The position numbers and the translations under genes were made by a program. Below are positions 6,157 through 13,653 of a DNA stretch of 21,572 bases, piece by piece; within the stretch, counting starts at the first letter, position 1; each line of letters opens with the position of its first letter. The notes under the pieces are model-generated. The model was given only the letters and a program-made list of their open reading frames with translations. It was not told where the DNA came from and ran no database searches. The stretch is from a virus: positions 1-21,572 of IMG/VR virus record IMGVR_UViG_3300037882_000904, one strand, 5' to 3'.

Positions 6157-7194
6157 TTATGGCCCCAAGAATGCGGCGAAGACGCTGAAGTCTTTCCGCT
6201 TGTACGGTGCGATCAGTGAGTAAGTCAAACTGGATTCTGGAATGGCAATTCCGGGAACGCCGATCTCTACGCCAAGGCCGTTCATTGGGACAGGTGTCGT
6301 GACGGATTCTTCGTTCACATCCTTGATGTTCTCCCACTTCGTCCCATTGCGCTTGCGCGTCCCCGTGTCCAGAACCTCAACATCCCACGGCTCCGGGGCT
6401 TCTGTTTCCGTCCCATGCAGGTCTCGCTTTGAGCGAAGCACAATCTCAAAGCTCATCGCGACATAATCGATGCCGTTCTCCTGCTTCGATACAGGCAGGC
6501 TGATCGACCCTAGCTTTGCACAGCCCTTGGGCACTGTCAACGCCGTTCCGTAGAAGTCGATGGTGAACGAGGCGTTGTTGACGGAATCTTCGTAGTCCAC
6601 GATCCACGTCGGGATCGACGCCAAGTTCTTCGACACGACAGCCACCCACTCCGTTGCTGGGTATTCCAAAATTGGCTCAAACGGATCGGACGCGGAGTTC
6701 GTTGGCGACTTCATGTTGAATGTCGGCTCGACTATCGCTGCCGAGTAGTTCTGGTAGTAGTCGCTACGCTTGATCTTTCCACGGAACAAACGCATCACCT
6801 TCTGAGACTTCCAGAAGATCGACGGCTTCCGCATCAGTGGCGTTGTGCCGCGATCACGCTCCTCTTTTGACAGAATCGACTTGTAGCCACAAGTGACGTG
6901 CCAAGCCTTACGCGAGCCGCTCACACGCTGCGGAGAACGCTCCGTGCAATAGACCGTGAACGTGCCGGGGAATGTCGCCCCAAGCGCGGGGATGGCAATG
7001 TTGTTTAGTCCAAAGTTCTCTCCGCACTCGCAGACGTTAGGCACGCCCGGCCCAACGGCGTTCATCACGACGGCCGGTGACTCGTCGATGATATCGCTGA
7101 TGACGAGGAAGACGCGGGTTGCCGTCGCACCATCAGACGCGGTTTCGCTGATGGTCATCTCTTCAAATAGTTCGCGAACGCACATGATCGCCAT
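6157..7194 (-). CDS. Tail protein directly downstream of tape measure, unknown family
   Basis: This 345-residue protein starts three bases after the tape-measure stop, the slot where siphoviruses usually carry the distal tail protein. Recognisable stretches are WHVTCGYKSIL, SPTNSASDPFEP, VVSKNLASIPTW, a central FYGTALTVPKG, GIDYVAMSFEIVLR and ESVTTPVPMNGLG near the C-terminus. Together these look like a conserved phage tail-region family I have met as 'hypothetical', in which an NSAGDPF-like motif precedes a beta-rich body ending in PV-LNG-G. It has no lysozyme or peptidase motif. It could be a distal tail or tail-hub protein; the position is good evidence that it is structural, but the fold is not established. 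Two in-frame ATGs (7194 and 7185) are possible. Confidence 0.6.
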   Translation of the reverse strand: MAIMCVRELFEEMTISETASDGATATRVFLVISDIIDESPAVVMNAVGPGVPNVCECGENFGLNNIAIPALGATFPGTFTVYCTERSPQRVSGSRKAWHVTCGYKSILSKEERDRGTTPLMRKPSIFWKSQKVMRLFRGKIKRSDYYQNYSAAIVEPTFNMKSPTNSASDPFEPILEYPATEWVAVVSKNLASIPTWIVDYEDSVNNASFTIDFYGTALTVPKGCAKLGSISLPVSKQENGIDYVAMSFEIVLRSKRDLHGTETEAPEPWDVEVLDTGTRKRNGTKWENIKDVNEESVTTPVPMNGLGVEIGVPGIAIPESSLTYSLIAPYKRKDFSVFAAFLGP

Positions 7195-7197
7195 AGG

Positions 7198-9399
7198 TCA
7201 AAGCCTCACAGTTCTGTCTTTTTCCTTGCCGATCTTCTTTTCAATTTTCTCCAGCACCTTCAGTTGCTTCTTGTCCGTGTCTTCCACTGACTGTGACCCA
7301 GACAAGGCTTTCGCGATGGCCGATTCAGCCGCTTGCGTACCGACAGACATCGCAGCGGACGACTTGCTGCCGTTGCCTTGCAGGTCGATCTTTTCCTTCA
7401 GTGCGTCTTGCTGATCGGCGTTTTCACGTAGCTCGGCGTCGAGTCGGTCTATTTCTTCCGCTCGTTTTCTTTGGGCGATGCGATTTGATTCGTTTTTTCC
7501 ACGGAGACGGTCCTCTTGCTCTTGCGTAAGAGACCTCTTGGATATCTCCTCGTCTTTTTTCAGGTGCTTGGCGTCAATATCTGCCAGCTTTCTTTGAAGA
7601 TCGCTCGCCGTTTCCATTTCTATTTCAGATGACAATTCAGCCACCTTCTTCTCTTCGGTAGCATTGGCTTCTGATATCCTCTTGTCCCTTAATGCAGTTT
7701 CCCTCTCCAGAAGCGAATCCTTGTCCTTCTGGAGTATTTTCATCTTTTTTATTTTATCGACTTCGATGTCATAAGCCCGATCCGCTTTTTCTTTCGCGGC
7801 CTCTAACTCGGGCTGGTTGTTCTCTTTCGTTGCGTCTAGCTGCCGTGCCCTTACTCTATCTACCTGTTCGATTTGATAGTCTGCAATCTCCTTAGCTTTA
7901 AGCCTTCTCATCTCTGAAATGACTTCCTCAGAACGCGACGTGGCCTCTTCTGCATCGCTGAATGCTTTTTCAGCAGTCTTTGCGCGTTCTTCGGCGAGGT
8001 CGAATTCTTCTTTCGCTCGCTTTGCTTCAGCCTCATCCTGCTTCGCAGACCCCTGTTGTCTTTGCGAAATCCCACCCGGCATACCTATGCCACCACCTAT
8101 TGCTGCTGCTGCGTTGTTCCTCGCCTCGGCATTCGCGTTCTTGAGTTCACGTCTCGCTTCTTCTCGTGCAGCTATTGCGTCACTGAGTTCACGATCCTTG
8201 GCCATTGCGATCTTTTCCTGCTCTAACATCTTCTCCTCTAGCGACTGGATTTCATTCAGCGTTGCCTCGCCTTTTTTATCCTTTGTTACATCCTTCTCCC
8301 TGTCGGATAGCGCCATCAACTTCCCGAGTTGTTCTGCCACTTCCTGCTGCCGCTTACCTGACTCCTTGAGCTTGTCGTTCCACGCATCTTGAGCCTTCTC
8401 AAGTGCCTTCGTGTCGTATAGCCATCGAGCCACCATCGGCACAATCACAGTCGCCAACGAAGCCCCAATCGCGACTGACACACCCACCATCGGGTTGAAT
8501 GACGCTGCCAGTTGTGCCGCGTTGTTGGCGGAACCACGCAGCCCCATCGCCACGCCTTCGATGTTGGTCTTCGCCATTGAGAAGCCGACTGTGAAGTCTT
8601 CAAAGCCGCGTCCGATTTCTTGGATGCGGTTGCCGGTGAGTCCCGCAGAACCAGCCCCGGCAAGATTCCCGCGTTCCGTCTCGACCCTGATGTTTCCCTC
8701 TCGAATGACATCATTCTGTTTATGCAGTTCTGCGGTCTCTGCCTGTGTCAGTCTGGTAGTGGCATTGATGCGTTTTTGGCGTTCGTCGTATTCATGGTTA
8801 ATTCTCTGCATCGTGTCCATGACGCGAACATTGGCACGATTTAAGTCTCCTCGCAATGCCGATATTTCTTTTTGTGCAGCGTCTTCGGCCTTATCACGCG
8901 CGGCCATAATGCGCGAATAAGCATCGATAGCCTCTTTTACTTCACGTTCGTACTGAGCGTCTGCGGCAGCGGCTGCCCGTTGGGATTGGCGTTCTGCATC
9001 TGAAGCAGCCTTATCACGCTCGGCCATAATGCGCGAATAAGCATCGACAGCCTCTTTTACTTCGCGTTCGTACTGAGTGTCTGCGGCAGCGGCTGCCCTA
9101 GCGGCGGCCGCTAACGCCGCTGCTTCTTCCGCTTCAATCGCCTTGATCTTCGACGAAGCAGCTACGAGATTGGATCGCCTTGACTGTTCCTCGCTTTTGA
9201 CATTGAAGAGCGCCGCCGCCTTCTGCTGCTCCAGCCCACCGCCGCTGCCGAGTTCTATGCCGCGTTCAGCACGGAACGATGACATCTTGGACTGCACATC
9301 GCCAAGCGTCTTCATGGCGTCTGTCAGCGATGACGGATCGACATTCATCCCAACCATGAGGCTGAGATCGCTGATACCGCCGGAGGTTGAGCCAGCCAT
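7198..9399 (-). CDS. Tail tape measure protein
   Basis: The 733-residue protein sets tail length and is ejected with DNA. The N-terminus (SLMVGMNVDPSSLTDAMKTL) is typical of tape measures. Residues 80-240 are long Ala/Glu/Arg-rich coiled coil with a 40-residue-period duplication (residues 101-130 and 141-170). GRGFEDFTVGFSMAKTNIEG...LRGSANNAAQLAASFNP (263-303) is a family-typical segment, followed by a hydrophobic span at about 304-328. Residues 335-733 are again coiled coil, very rich in Lys, Glu, Asp and Ala. At the usual rule of about 0.15 nm per residue the tail would be near 110 nm. The start has GGAGG nine bases upstream and follows the GT frame by one base. No peptidase or lysozyme insert is seen. 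Confidence 0.93.
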   Translation of the reverse strand: MAGSTSGGISDLSLMVGMNVDPSSLTDAMKTLGDVQSKMSSFRAERGIELGSGGGLEQQKAAALFNVKSEEQSRRSNLVAASSKIKAIEAEEAAALAAAARAAAAADTQYEREVKEAVDAYSRIMAERDKAASDAERQSQRAAAAADAQYEREVKEAIDAYSRIMAARDKAEDAAQKEISALRGDLNRANVRVMDTMQRINHEYDERQKRINATTRLTQAETAELHKQNDVIREGNIRVETERGNLAGAGSAGLTGNRIQEIGRGFEDFTVGFSMAKTNIEGVAMGLRGSANNAAQLAASFNPMVGVSVAIGASLATVIVPMVARWLYDTKALEKAQDAWNDKLKESGKRQQEVAEQLGKLMALSDREKDVTKDKKGEATLNEIQSLEEKMLEQEKIAMAKDRELSDAIAAREEARRELKNANAEARNNAAAAIGGGIGMPGGISQRQQGSAKQDEAEAKRAKEEFDLAEERAKTAEKAFSDAEEATSRSEEVISEMRRLKAKEIADYQIEQVDRVRARQLDATKENNQPELEAAKEKADRAYDIEVDKIKKMKILQKDKDSLLERETALRDKRISEANATEEKKVAELSSEIEMETASDLQRKLADIDAKHLKKDEEISKRSLTQEQEDRLRGKNESNRIAQRKRAEEIDRLDAELRENADQQDALKEKIDLQGNGSKSSAAMSVGTQAAESAIAKALSGSQSVEDTDKKQLKVLEKIEKKIGKEKDRTVRL
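8889..9098 (-). repeat. Two 90-bp direct copies (120-bp period) in the tape measure gene
   Basis: Bases 8889-8978 and 9009-9098 are near identical, with four differences by eye, and are separated by 30 unrelated bases. They encode two copies of a 30-residue coiled-coil unit (R-AAAAAD-QYEREVKEA-DAYSRIMA-RDK). The spacing keeps the frame. This looks like a recent duplication that changes tail length in 40-residue steps. Confidence 0.9.
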
Positions 9400-9400
9400 G

Positions 9401-9733
9401 TCAGAAGCCTCCAGTCAAAGACGCCAACGAATTCACCATCGCGTTGAACCGCTCTTCCGAGTCTTCATCTTGATCTACCTCTTCGATGTATTTCGGGATG
9501 AAGTCACGCACGGGGATGCTCCGTTTGATATGCGGGTTGATCGCTGACGCCGCCACTGTCGCCGCCTGTAGCCAATCCTGCCCCCAAGGCTCAACTCGAA
9601 AGTATGCCATGCACCTTTCGAGTTGAGAGCTAGGGGTTTCTCGCAGGAACCGGTCAACGTCTATGCCGTAGCCGGTGACGACGCCTCGGGTAATGAGGAA
9701 CCAAGCGAATCGCTCTGTTTCGTCAATTGTGAC
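9401..9733 (-). CDS. GT extension of tail-assembly chaperone, read by -1 frameshift
   Basis: From base 9733 the -1 frame is open for 110 codons with no stop. It reads VTIDETERFAWFLITRGVVT, then GYGIDVDRFLRETPSSQLER, and continues into MAYFRVEPWGQDWLQAATVA to the stop at 9401. The upstream 41 codons look protein-like (ERFAWFL, ETPSSQLER), so the true product is not just the 69 residues beginning at the ATG at 9610. YFRVEPWG...PFIP-like segments are typical of the T half of lambda G/GT-type chaperones. GT binds the tape measure and recruits tube subunits, and is absent from mature tails. The fused product would be about 235 residues (125 from G plus 110). Independent initiation at 9610 is possible but I see no good ribosome site. 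Confidence 0.85.
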   Translation of the reverse strand, partial: VTIDETERFAWFLITRGVVTGYGIDVDRFLRETPSSQLERCMAYFRVEPWGQDWLQAATVAASAINPHIKRSIPVRDFIPKYIEEVDQDEDSEERFNAMVNSLASLTGGF

Positions 9734-10107
9734 TTTTTTTCGGCGTCCAATCGCTGAGCCTTCGTCATGTCCGAAAGCTCATAGATTCTGCCAGCGATGC
9801 GAGCCACGATCTCGGGATGCTTGCGACCCATCATGATCGCCCCGCTGTTCTCATCAGGGAACAACAGGACGCCCTTGTCGTCGATCAAACCCATCGCACA
9901 GCAAAGTGCGTTGAGTCCACCGGGGATCGCAATCCCCTTTTCCCGCAAGTCGCGGGATCGGTCAAATAGGCGTTGTCGCTGGTCGCACATCAACGAACGG
10001 ACACGAACGGTGGGAACCGCTTGTCCTTCCAGTTGATGCTCCGGCAGTTCAACAAACGCCGTGTCGGAGTCGTCCAGCAACAGAAACGCTTCGCGGCTAA
10101 GATTCAT
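9661..10107 (-). CDS. Tail-assembly chaperone, G-type (zero-frame product)
   Basis: The 148-residue protein begins MNLSREAFLLLDDSDTAFVE. It lies between the tail tube and tape-measure genes, the conserved place for the chaperone pair. The fold region (VRVRSLMCDQRQRLFDRSRDLR... HPEIVARIAGRIYELSDMTKAQRLDAEKK) is helical, as in this class. About 24 residues before its own stop it contains the slippery heptamer that gives the longer GT product. Two adjacent ATGs (10110 and 10107) follow GAGGGGA; the second has the better spacing. The start overlaps the stop of the preceding gene by 11 bases. A longer frame from 10140 is unlikely because it runs into that gene. Confidence 0.85.
   Translation of the reverse strand: MNLSREAFLLLDDSDTAFVELPEHQLEGQAVPTVRVRSLMCDQRQRLFDRSRDLREKGIAIPGGLNALCCAMGLIDDKGVLLFPDENSGAIMMGRKHPEIVARIAGRIYELSDMTKAQRLDAEKKSQLTKQSDSLGSSLPEASSPATA
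9733..9739 (-). promoter_or_regulatory. A-AAA-AAG slippery site for programmed -1 ribosomal frameshift
   Basis: On the minus strand the zero frame reads GCC GAA AAA AAG TCA, so the heptamer A AAA AAG is in the exact phase needed for tandem -1 slippage. Re-reading G9733 puts the ribosome in the frame of the GT extension, open for 110 codons. A AAA AAG is among the most efficient known bacterial -1 sites. A stimulatory structure downstream was not assessed. Confidence 0.88.
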
Positions 10108-10312
10108 CATTCCCCTCACTTGGTGTTGTTCCGCAGCCACAATCGGCTGCGGCGTCTATTAGTGCCGAAGGAGGAACCGCCTCGTAGGCCAGCGGTTCCC
10201 AATCCTCGGCGTCCGGGTCCGTCACGGTGTCTGCCTTCGCGTACACCGCGCCGGGATTCGAGATTTGATAGATCGACGTGTGCGCTCTCGCGCGAGCGTG
10301 CATAAGCAGCAT
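10097..10312 (-). CDS. Small acidic protein between tail tube and chaperone
   Basis: This 71-residue protein begins MLLMHARARAHTSIYQISNP and has an acidic, Pro-rich middle (DTVTDPDAEDWEPLAYEAVPP) and two closing Cys in CGCG. The ATG at 10312 is preceded by GAAAGGGATCAAC, a good ribosome site, and the stop overlaps the chaperone start by 11 bases, so it belongs to the tail operon. No family is recognised. It could be a minor tail or accessory protein. Low-complexity ends and short length keep confidence moderate. Confidence 0.6.
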   Translation of the reverse strand: MLLMHARARAHTSIYQISNPGAVYAKADTVTDPDAEDWEPLAYEAVPPSALIDAAADCGCGTTPSEGNDES

Positions 10313-10323
10313 GTTGATCCCTT

Positions 10324-10776
10324 TCAGACTTGAGCGGCGACTGGAGTCGGCTTGCCCGTAACGCGGAACTTGTGCGTCACTGAGATTGGCTTGTCGTTCG
10401 CAAAATCAACGGTTCCACCGAGGTAGATCACCGGATACGCCAAGGTTGCAGCAGCGCTGGCCAACGCCCCGCCGCATGTCGTCGCACGCTTCGGGAAGGT
10501 CACGGTCAACGTGTCGCAAGAAATTGTCTCCAGCAACGAGAAGTAGTTGACCTGAGTCGAATAGCGTGTCGCGACTTCGATCTCGCCCCAGTCAGCGATA
10601 TCGCCCTTGACGAACGTCTTCCCGCCACTGGCGAGGTGAGTTGTCTCGATTGGATCAAGCGTGAAGCCGGTCCACTTGAACATTTCTACTTGGCTGGACC
10701 CGATCAGGGTCGTTGCGCTGGTGAGGGCAATCGTCGCCCCGTAGAACGTACCCACTGTCAGTGTTTGGTCTGCCAT
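10324..10776 (-). CDS. Major tail tube protein
   Basis: This is a 150-residue, strongly beta-type protein starting MADQTLTVGTFYGATIALTS. Its length, composition (Thr, Gly, Val, Ala rich) and order (after the DUF3168-like tail terminator, before the chaperone pair and tape measure) fit the siphovirus tail-tube subunit, which stacks in hexameric rings. ATHLASGG-like and TRYSTQVNYFSLLETISCDTL strands precede a C-terminal ISVTHKFRVTGKP segment of the kind that forms an inner-tube strand. The ribosome site AAAGGATTACGCA is good. No Ig-like extension is visible. Identification is from position and composition. Confidence 0.75.
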   Translation of the reverse strand: MADQTLTVGTFYGATIALTSATTLIGSSQVEMFKWTGFTLDPIETTHLASGGKTFVKGDIADWGEIEVATRYSTQVNYFSLLETISCDTLTVTFPKRATTCGGALASAAATLAYPVIYLGGTVDFANDKPISVTHKFRVTGKPTPVAAQV

Positions 10777-10788
10777 TGCGTAATCCTT

Positions 10789-11262
10789 TCAACAAGAGTG
10801 GAACAGCTTGACTTCGAGAGCTTCACAGTAGAAGTCGATTTCATCACCTAGAGACGGGTCGGTCGAGTTGTCGTATCTGTCGAGCAGTTCGCAGTGATCG
10901 ACAGTGAACGCCCCCCATGACTGCGAGCCGGTTTGGTTCACCTCAACACCAAGTGCCGCGATCACGGCGTCGGCCAGAACACATGCCCGTGTATGCGTTG
11001 CGGCAAAGCAGTAGATTCCCATCGGGGAGACGCGGAAGTTGTCTCCACGCTGAAGTTGCTGAAAGATGTTCTCGCCCTGCGTCTTCTTCATGACGATGTA
11101 GGAGTTGAACAATCCGCCAGACGTGGCCGGTTGACGTATCCCTTCCGGGGCACGCCTCGCGAAGATGCTTGGTTCGAGCTTCGTTGTTCCAACCAAAGAT
11201 ATGACTGCGGGAGTCGCCTTCAGCTTGTCACCGACTGCGGTATAGGGAGCGGCTGTGGTCAT
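10789..11262 (-). CDS. Tail terminator/completion protein (DUF3168-like)
   Basis: This 157-residue protein begins MTTAAPYTAVGDKLKATPAV. DKLKATPAVISLVGTTKLEPSIFARRAPEG is the usual opening of DUF3168/gp17-type tail terminators, where the DLL-P-xx-ALVG stretch and an early PEG occur. The FTVDHCELLDRYDNSTDPSLGDEIDFYCEALEVKLF ending is also in keeping. The protein closes the end of the tail tube and joins it to the head connector. Its ATG overlaps the stop of the gp10-like gene as ATGA, with AAGGGGGGCGTC just before, which fixes the start and rejects the longer frame from 11328. Confidence 0.8.
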   Translation of the reverse strand: MTTAAPYTAVGDKLKATPAVISLVGTTKLEPSIFARRAPEGIRQPATSGGLFNSYIVMKKTQGENIFQQLQRGDNFRVSPMGIYCFAATHTRACVLADAVIAALGVEVNQTGSQSWGAFTVDHCELLDRYDNSTDPSLGDEIDFYCEALEVKLFHSC

Positions 11263-11963
11263 GACGCCCCCCTTGCGAATGCTCTGTCGAGACCGGCTTT
11301 GGTTTCGTTCAACAGGATGTTGCGGCATGTCTCACGCATGGCTGCGTATGCCTTGCCGATGGGTGCGTAGGGCTGCTTGCTCTTGGGAAAGTCGCCTGTA
11401 CTGTGGCCTTCGTCGCCTTTTCTGAATCGTCCACTCTGCTTGCGGAATGGACCTTGAGAAGCCAGTTCCCTACTTCCGGTTGATCTGAGGGAGAACTTCT
11501 GCGTTGGCTCGTACACAGTTCGATGTGAACCGTCTGCTCTTTGCTTAACTGTCCGCTTGCGAATCAATGGCTTCGGAACACGCACGCGACCGCTGGCTGA
11601 TTCGCGTCGAGTCATTCGCGGGCTGGTCAGGAAGTTGCTGCGTTCCATCAGCGTCGCCAGCGGGTTCTGCTTGCTGCGATAGCCGATGATCCCTAGCGTT
11701 GCGCCGAAGTTCCTATACGCCTTGACCTTGAACGCCACGGTGTCCTTGTAGTGACCGCTCACGCCTTCATCGTTGCCGTGCTTTCCTGTTCCGACTGGCA
11801 CATGCTTCTGCATGTTGTCTGCGAACGCTTGCGAAGCCTTCTTGACTGCTCCACGGAATACTCGTTTCTGGACCTTCTCCGTGAACGTCGAGATAAACTG
11901 CTTGAGTTTGTCCTCGGTCTCTTTCGTCATCGCCAGAGTCATGTTCACTTTGAGCTTGGCCAC
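11259..11963 (-). CDS. HK97 gp10-like minor virion protein
   Basis: This 234-residue basic protein begins with a GTG start (residues MAKLKVNMTLAMTKETEDKL). KLKQFISTFTEKVQKRVFRGAVKKASQAFADNMQKHVPVGTG is the hallmark of the HK97 gp10 family, in which an N-terminal helix precedes 'A...vPv-TG-L'. Here a large basic insert (GRVRVPKPLIRKRTVKQRAD..., about residues 120-190) makes it longer than the usual 120-150 residues. The C-terminus PYAPIGKAYAAMRETCRNILLNETKAGLDRA is again family-like. It acts in head-tail joining. The GTG overlaps the upstream stop by one base (TAGTG), with GAGG about 11 bases upstream. The insert may be an extra domain or a lineage feature. Confidence 0.85.
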   Translation of the reverse strand: MAKLKVNMTLAMTKETEDKLKQFISTFTEKVQKRVFRGAVKKASQAFADNMQKHVPVGTGKHGNDEGVSGHYKDTVAFKVKAYRNFGATLGIIGYRSKQNPLATLMERSNFLTSPRMTRRESASGRVRVPKPLIRKRTVKQRADGSHRTVYEPTQKFSLRSTGSRELASQGPFRKQSGRFRKGDEGHSTGDFPKSKQPYAPIGKAYAAMRETCRNILLNETKAGLDRAFARGAS

Positions 11964-12322
11964 TAAACATTGACCTCTTCTATTCCCATAATGACAACTT
12001 CACGTCGTTCGCCGCCGTCGTCATAAACTGAGTCGATCCCAATCACCTTGCCGCAGATCACCAATCTCATTCGAGGAGTGATCGACCTCGTTATCGAATC
12101 GCTCCGAACCCTGTAGATGCCTCTCAGCATCGGAATCGTCGTCATCGCCTGCTGGAACTCGCGTCCGCTTGTCGGCATCTCTGCCACCCGGATTTCCGCG
12201 TACTTCAACCAACCTATTTCTACAGAGTGCATGTCGGCCACTGTCTCAACCGGACATTGAACAACGCACGGCACTCTGTATTTGCCCGCGTCGATTCGCT
12301 TTGTCTTGTATGGCTGTCTCAT
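11963..12322 (-). CDS. Head-closure/head-tail adaptor protein
   Basis: The 119-residue protein starts MRQPYKTKRIDAGKYRVPCV. The opening and overall size fit the SPP1 gp16 / HK97-type head closure (phage head-tail joining) family, in which an N-terminal strand is followed by a small beta-barrel with a segment like FQQAMTTIPMLRGIYRVR and a closing VIGIDSVYDDGGERREVVIMGIE. It sits between the connector and the gp10-like gene, as in related phages. The ATG at 12322 overlaps the stop of the connector gene as ATGA with GGAG nine bases upstream; a start at 12337 is possible but less supported. The call comes mainly from gene order. Confidence 0.75.
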   Translation of the reverse strand: MRQPYKTKRIDAGKYRVPCVVQCPVETVADMHSVEIGWLKYAEIRVAEMPTSGREFQQAMTTIPMLRGIYRVRSDSITRSITPRMRLVICGKVIGIDSVYDDGGERREVVIMGIEEVNV

Positions 12323-12918
12323 CGATATCCGCTCCATCTGATGCGGTCGATAATTGCCCGGTAGTTGGCCATCTGCTCGTCCACCAGAGTTCCCACCGCC
12401 TCACGGCTGATAATGGCTTCCGCTGCCAACAGCCGAATTGCCTGACACGCTCGTTCCGGCACGCTCGACACCCCGCCGTAACCAGCGACAAACGTCACTG
12501 TCACTGAGTTCTCTTGGCATCGCGCCACAGGCCACGCTTGCCCGTATGCCAGTGCGATCCGGCCCGGTTCCGACTGCACGTTTGCGATGTAGTTCGCTGG
12601 AGACCACGTTTGCGTCACGCCAAGCCCATCGACGTATGTGACGCTCGTGACAGACTGAACTGGGCATATCCGCAGTTCGATGGCGTCTGACGGAAAGCGA
12701 TCCATGTGCAACTGCCACGTCTGCGTTATCAACGCCCGTTGCAAGTCCGTCTCGACCATCTCACGCCCGAGCTTCAGATACCGTTCGTAAACCACATCCT
12801 CATCGTTGCAGTCGCCCACCCGTGCGTGCTTCTTCAGCAACGCAATCGTGACCGGCTCTATAGTCGGTTCGACGATGCGAGCGAGGGTCGAGCGGAGGTT
12901 GTGGAATCTATTGTTCAT
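12319..12918 (-). CDS. Head-tail connector (gp6-like)
   Basis: This 199-residue protein is predominantly helical. PVTIALLKKHARVGDCNDEDVVYERYLKLGREMVETDLQRALI matches the usual opening of HK97 gp6 / phiE125 gp8-type connectors. The central WQLHMDRFPSDAIELRICPVQSVTSVTYVD and FVAGYGGVSSVPERACQAIRLLAAEA are also typical of the family ('...P-PV-SV-sI-Y-D...GYG...P-...A...L'). It forms the ring beneath the portal. The start is supported by AAATAAGGCGACG before the ATG. It lies seven bases after the 48-residue gene stop and overlaps the head-closure start. Confidence 0.88.
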   Translation of the reverse strand: MNNRFHNLRSTLARIVEPTIEPVTIALLKKHARVGDCNDEDVVYERYLKLGREMVETDLQRALITQTWQLHMDRFPSDAIELRICPVQSVTSVTYVDGLGVTQTWSPANYIANVQSEPGRIALAYGQAWPVARCQENSVTVTFVAGYGGVSSVPERACQAIRLLAAEAIISREAVGTLVDEQMANYRAIIDRIRWSGYR

Positions 12919-12925
12919 CGTCGCC

Positions 12926-13072
12926 TTATTTGCTTCCCGATGCCTTGAAACTCAATCCGCATTCTCGGCGATGAGACTGATCGCCCTTGGCAATGTGCGA
13001 TGTAAGCTGTGATGCGTTCCCGTCTTGACGGACCTGAAACGACATCTGCCCGAGTGTGTTATCGACAGCCAT
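12926..13072 (-). CDS. 48-residue basic protein behind a strong ribosome site
   Basis: This frame begins MAVDNTLGQMSFQVRQDGNA and ends SFKASGSK. The ribosome site is the strongest in the window (AGGAGGATTCAGC before the ATG), and the stop is seven bases before the connector start. It is polar and basic with one Cys and no evident family. It lies between a terminator-like hairpin (13110-13142) and the connector gene, so either its transcript comes from read-through or an unseen promoter is nearby. Structural accessory or connector-associated roles are possible. Confidence 0.65.
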   Translation of the reverse strand: MAVDNTLGQMSFQVRQDGNASQLTSHIAKGDQSHRRECGLSFKASGSK

Positions 13073-13098
13073 GCTGAATCCTCCTGCATACTACGCCA

Positions 13099-13142
13099 GA
13101 AACAACAAACAGCGCACGGGAACAATTGCTACCGTGCGCTGT
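13099..13142 (-). terminator. Terminator-like hairpin after candidate decoration gene
   Basis: An 11-bp perfect stem (arms 13109-13119 and 13132-13142, ACAGCGCACGG with its complement) encloses a 12-base loop. On the minus strand it is followed by GTTTGTTGTTTC. It starts four bases after the stop at 13147. A broken but T-rich tail suggests partial termination, which would reduce downstream connector and tail expression relative to capsid. The same 12-base tail, with one change, follows the leader hairpin of the capsid gene. Confidence 0.6.
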
Positions 13143-13146
13143 GGAA

Positions 13147-13620
13147 TCACGAGTCCGCTTGAGCAACAGCGACAACGGCAGCGGGTTGAGTCGATGGAAC
13201 GCTGCGTGACTTGTCCTGCAACGCGATGATGGAAGCCAACGAGTAGTTGGCGACAGTCGCACTCACCGTCAAAAAGACGTACTGCTTCGAGAGAGCGTTG
13301 CGGCTCGCGGTGATGGCCACGATCTTGTTCGACGTGGCACCGCCAACGTCAGTGATGACCAAGTTCCCGCCAGTGATGACGCCAGCCGAAGTCGAGGCCA
13401 GCGTGATGCCGGTTGGGGTTGGTACGGTCGTGCTGGAAGCGGTGTTTTCCTTGACGGCCAAGGTAATCACCGAACCGGCGACAATCGTTCCGAACCTAAC
13501 GAGGAACGTCACTTGATCGTGACCGGCCATGTCCAGAACGGCGGTGTTCGTAGCCGCGAGAGTTGCAGCGACGGCACCAACGCCGTCTTGAATCACATGA
13601 TTTTCGCTGAAGACTTGCAT
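13147..13620 (-). CDS. Candidate head decoration or minor capsid protein
   Basis: This 157-residue protein begins MQVFSENHVIQDGVGAVAAT. It is rich in Thr, Ala, Val and Ser (for example GSVITLAVKENTASSTTVPT and NKIVAITASRNALSKQYVFLTVSATVANY), suggesting an all-beta jelly-roll or Ig-like fold. It is encoded two genes downstream of the major capsid, a slot often filled by decoration or stabilising proteins. The ribosome site GAAAGGATGCCTC is good. A small tail or head fibre is also possible. No family is recognised with certainty. A hairpin directly follows it, as in heavily expressed structural genes. Confidence 0.6.
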   Translation of the reverse strand: MQVFSENHVIQDGVGAVAATLAATNTAVLDMAGHDQVTFLVRFGTIVAGSVITLAVKENTASSTTVPTPTGITLASTSAGVITGGNLVITDVGGATSNKIVAITASRNALSKQYVFLTVSATVANYSLASIIALQDKSRSVPSTQPAAVVAVAQADS

Positions 13621-13653
13621 GAGGCATCCTTTCGGAGTTGTGTGTTACGTGAA

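Noticed and set aside
9077-9140. GCN-rich low-complexity tract as a functional DNA repeat
   Set aside because: It is the Ala-rich coiled coil of the tape measure; only the 120-bp-period duplication is beyond codon bias.
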